Source: Afipia felis ATCC 53690
GTDB taxonomy: Bacteria; Pseudomonadota; Alphaproteobacteria; Rhizobiales; Xanthobacteraceae
Assembly (NCBI RefSeq): GCF_000314735.2
Contig: NZ_KB375270.1
Location: 2,480,001 to 2,544,000, forward strand
Direction of reading: 5' to 3'
DNA: 64,000 nt
A program made the translations under genes and the position numbers. This document shows, piece by piece, positions 61,655-64,000 of this stretch. Each line of letters starts with the position of its first letter. Within the stretch, counting starts at the first letter, position 1. The notes beneath the pieces were generated by a model, which ran no database searches, was not told where the DNA came from, and saw nothing but the letters and a program-made list of their open reading frames with translations.

Positions 61655-62065
61655 TTGAAAACTTATGGCATTGCCTACATCGCGACCGGTTTGGTGTTTC
61701 TTGCCATTGATGCGATCTGGCTGACCGTGGCCGCGCAACGGCTTTACCGACCGCTAATGGGTGATATGTTGGTCGACGGCTTCAGACTGGCGCCAGCAGC
61801 ACTGTTCTATCTCATCTACATCGCCGGAATCGTCTTGTTTGCCGTCGCGCCTGCTTTGGCCAGCGGGAGGTGGACGACAGCAATATCCTACGGCGCGCTC
61901 CTCGGGCTTTTTGCCTATGCGACCTATGACCTGACCAACCAGGCGACATTGAAAAATTGGCCGGTAGCGGTGACCATCGCCGACCTGTGCTGGGGAACGT
62001 GTCTGACCGCTGTTGCAGCAACGGCAGGTTTTCTGATCACGCGCGCCTTCACGCCCGCGCCTTGA
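61655..62065 (+). CDS. DUF2177 family membrane protein
   Basis: A 136-residue protein with four hydrophobic helices and the DUF2177 segments FLAIDAIWLTVAAQRLYRPL, FYLIYIAGIVLFAV and ATYDLTNQATLKNWP. The start is a TTG at 61655 with AGAAAGG nine bases upstream. The 3' end overlaps the minus-strand membrane-protein gene by 17 bases. Confidence 0.85.
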   Translation: MKTYGIAYIATGLVFLAIDAIWLTVAAQRLYRPLMGDMLVDGFRLAPAALFYLIYIAGIVLFAVAPALASGRWTTAISYGALLGLFAYATYDLTNQATLKNWPVAVTIADLCWGTCLTAVAATAGFLITRAFTPAP

Positions 62066-62621
62066 TCTGGCTTATCAGGCCTGACGCGATAAGCCCGACG
62101 AAGACGGAAAGTGTGCCGGCACTCATGGCGTTCAACCTGACAAATGCTTGGTATTCGGAACTGGTATAAATGTGTACGGGGGGGGTTCCATACGCACCGT
62201 TGAATCCGAAATAGATGAGTATAGCCCCGCCAATCAAGATGAAGGCGAGTAGCCGCTCGGAAGGGCGGAAGAACGTTGCGGCAATTAGGGCGCATGGGAT
62301 CAAGAAAATCTCCACGCCCGACGCCGGGCCGAATACCTTCGCGCTCAAGATCGTGTTGGCCATCCCAACAATAGGGAGCAGCGCTCGGCCAATCTTGGAA
62401 TATCGCCGGGCAACGGCTGGCACGGCCAGGAAAAGCGGCGTCGACAGGAAGGTGAAGACAGCCGGCCAGACATGGTCGCTGACGGTCCAATAGACATAGA
62501 GCGGATAAAACGGCTGATTGGATGCGACCACCAGCGCGATCAGGTTGCAGGCGGCGACCATGGGATCGTCATGGGCGGCGTAAGCCGCGATTCGATCCCA
62601 CATGTGTCGAAGACGATTCAT
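62049..62621 (-). CDS. Integral membrane protein of unknown function
   Basis: A 190-residue protein with about six hydrophobic helices (FLSTPLFLAVPAVARR; RLLAFILIGGAILIYFGF; GTLSVFVGLIASGLISQI). I do not recognise the family with certainty. It follows the cyclopropane-synthase-like gene by 14 bases on the same strand, so it may be in its operon. Confidence 0.6.
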   Translation of the reverse strand: MNRLRHMWDRIAAYAAHDDPMVAACNLIALVVASNQPFYPLYVYWTVSDHVWPAVFTFLSTPLFLAVPAVARRYSKIGRALLPIVGMANTILSAKVFGPASGVEIFLIPCALIAATFFRPSERLLAFILIGGAILIYFGFNGAYGTPPVHIYTSSEYQAFVRLNAMSAGTLSVFVGLIASGLISQIKARA

Positions 62622-62635
62622 GGATGGACTGGGCG

Positions 62636-63664
62636 TCAGGCTGGACGCAGGAGATAATGGCTTACGCCCCATTCCTCGCCGCCGGCATGTCCGAACAGCC
62701 CGGCGGTCGCCAGATAAAAGAGACGCCAGCGCTGGTGCCAGAGCGCGGCGTCGGCACCGTAAACCTCGCCGAGGATCCGATCTATCTCCCGGCGATTTTC
62801 ATCGAAGCGCGCGAGCCAGTCCACCGCTGTCTTCTGATAGTGGATCCCGCTCCAGCGCCAGTCCTGTTCAACCACAAAGCAGTCCGGGAAATGCCCGATC
62901 AGGCCGTGGCTCGGCATAATTCCTCCCGTGAAGAAGTGCTGGGCGATCCAGTCCGCTGCGTTTCTGTGATCGAACCGATAGGGACTGTTCTTGTGACTGA
63001 AAACGTGAATGAACAGCCTTCCCGTCTCGGGAGCGAGCCACATCCTGATACGTTCGAGCAGCCCCTTCCAGTTGGACATATGCTCGAACATCTCAACCGA
63101 GACGATCCTGTCGTACTGACTGCCAGCCGTGAATTCATTCATATCCGCCGTTACGATACGCACATTGGCGAGGCCGCGTTCGGCCGCTTGAGCCTCGATA
63201 TGAACTCGCTGTGGCCTTGAGTTTGAGACAGCGGTGATGATTGAACGAGGGAAACGCTCGGCCATGAAAAGCGTCAGCGATCCCCAGCCGCAACCGAGTT
63301 CCAAGATCGTTTGCCCGTCGGCAAGGTCGGCGTGTCTGACCGTCTCTTCAAGCGACATCCGCTCGGCGTCAGCCAGTGTTTCCTCACCCGTCCGATAAAA
63401 GCAGCACGAATATTTGCGACGCGGACCAAGCGTGAGGGCGAAGAACTCGGGCGGCAGTTCATAATGCTGCTTGTTGGCGGCGTCGGCATATTCGGCTATC
63501 GGATACTCGCCCATGGCGCGCACGAAATCGCTCTCTGCCACGTGCCCCTCGGTGGCAAGCTTTCGTCGCGTGCGTCCGACTAGGAGTTCGATGCCCATCT
63601 GCGCCAGGGAGTCGGGAAGCGGGACGCGTTCCGCGGCGCGGATAACTGAGGCAATCAAGCTCAT
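62636..63664 (-). CDS. Cyclopropane-fatty-acyl-phospholipid synthase-like methyltransferase
   Basis: A 342-residue SAM-dependent enzyme. HYELPPEFFALTLGPRRKYSCCF is the lipid-head segment of the CFA group; ILELGCGWGSLTLFMAERFP is motif I, and SVEMFEHMSNWKGLLERI and the final region complete the fold. The N-terminal domain is shorter than in E. coli Cfa (382 aa), as in the Cfa-like group linked with DUF1295/DUF1365 proteins. It overlaps the DUF1295 gene by four bases. Confidence 0.88.
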   Translation of the reverse strand: MSLIASVIRAAERVPLPDSLAQMGIELLVGRTRRKLATEGHVAESDFVRAMGEYPIAEYADAANKQHYELPPEFFALTLGPRRKYSCCFYRTGEETLADAERMSLEETVRHADLADGQTILELGCGWGSLTLFMAERFPRSIITAVSNSRPQRVHIEAQAAERGLANVRIVTADMNEFTAGSQYDRIVSVEMFEHMSNWKGLLERIRMWLAPETGRLFIHVFSHKNSPYRFDHRNAADWIAQHFFTGGIMPSHGLIGHFPDCFVVEQDWRWSGIHYQKTAVDWLARFDENRREIDRILGEVYGADAALWHQRWRLFYLATAGLFGHAGGEEWGVSHYLLRPA

Positions 63665-64000
63665 CGAATGTCTCCATTGTCACTCGCATAGGCAGCGTGT
63701 TGCGGGCCTGGCCAGAATGCGTTGACGCGATGTTGATAGTCTCGAAATGCCTTGCCGCGCGAGCGCAGCATGTGCGCTTCCAAGGGCGGAATACCGGAGG
63801 CGTGAACGAGGAGCCAATACATTAGAAATGGCCCGGCGAGAGACAACCACCCCCAAGGGTAGGCACCTGAAAGATCGATTGCGATGATGGCGTAGGCGAA
63901 CCAGCCTATCCATTCGAAAAAATAATTTGGATGACGCGACACCCCCCAAAGCCCGACGTCGCAAACCTTCCCTTTGTTTACCGGATCGGCACGAAATGCG
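63661..64000 (-). CDS. DUF1295 (steroid 5-alpha-reductase-like) membrane protein, 5' partial
   Basis: The C-terminal 113 or so residues of a membrane protein that starts beyond the right edge. WGVSRHPNYFFEWIGWFAYA is the family's signature, followed by a helix pair and the end segment RGKAFRDYQHRVNAFWPGP, as in DUF1295 proteins. They often lie with cyclopropane-synthase-like genes and act on lipids. The frame is open at position 64000. Confidence 0.85.
   Translation of the reverse strand, partial: AFRADPVNKGKVCDVGLWGVSRHPNYFFEWIGWFAYAIIAIDLSGAYPWGWLSLAGPFLMYWLLVHASGIPPLEAHMLRSRGKAFRDYQHRVNAFWPGPQHAAYASDNGDIR

Noticed and set aside
1..64000. CRISPR arrays and insertion sequences
   Set aside because: No regularly spaced direct repeats and no transposase-like protein were seen on either strand.

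Overview
The window reads as alphaproteobacterial chromosome, most likely Bradyrhizobium/Afipia-type (Nitrobacteraceae). The reasons are a D-tartrate dehydratase almost identical to my memory of the Bradyrhizobium enzyme, a ROSE-type RNA thermometer before hsp20, an Irr/ICE-like box before feoAB, TTT/Bug transport genes, DUF6894 and DUF892 stress genes, and high G+C with local dips. No rRNA, complete tRNA or CRISPR array was seen.

Layout. 1-8.4 kb is core-like: L,D-transpeptidase (cut by the left edge), amino-acid binding protein, VOC protein, feoBA, tarD, MEKHLA protein, CopD-like membrane protein, DUF488, HU and a small HTH protein. 8.6-19.2 kb is a catabolic cluster: SDR, quinone oxidoreductase, TauE exporter, two Rieske ferredoxins around a ferredoxin reductase, an amidohydrolase and a TctABC transporter, divergent from an enolase-superfamily enzyme and an IclR regulator. 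19.3-23.1 kb is an arsenic operon (acr3, arsC, arsR, DUF6428, MFS). 23.7-29.4 kb is a metal module: a CsoR/RcnR-like repressor with palindromic operators, a HisE-like protein, a divergent Nramp transporter and a double beta-barrel porin.

29.6-45.7 kb is a genomic island. It begins with an integrase scar, a tRNA-Ser-like 3' core and a P4-type integrase. Its heart is a tightly overlapping operon (32.0-36.1 kb): AlpA-like regulator, a catalytically degenerate MT-A70-like protein, an asparagine-synthase-like PP-loop ATPase, a cytosine-C5 DNA methyltransferase and a CmoA-like carboxy-SAM synthase. In the methyltransferase the motif X Asn is Arg (R462), the position where an engineered Lys lets C5 methyltransferases use carboxy-SAM. 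I infer a natural system making 5-carboxymethylcytosine, possibly amidated further, in DNA. Two unknown genes follow, then a SNF2/HepA helicase with fourteen 15-residue repeats and a RecB-RNaseH-SF1 helicase fusion, which could be the restricting or defence arm.

46-51.6 kb holds small stress and hypothetical genes, including ROSE-controlled hsp20. 51.9-60.2 kb holds folE, an unusual stand-alone trpB, a NhaR-like LysR regulator divergent from dabB-dabA (inorganic carbon uptake) and a DUF6671 gene. 60.5-64 kb holds a single-domain response regulator, DUF2147, DUF2177, a membrane protein, a cyclopropane-fatty-acid-synthase-like enzyme and a DUF1295 protein cut by the right edge.
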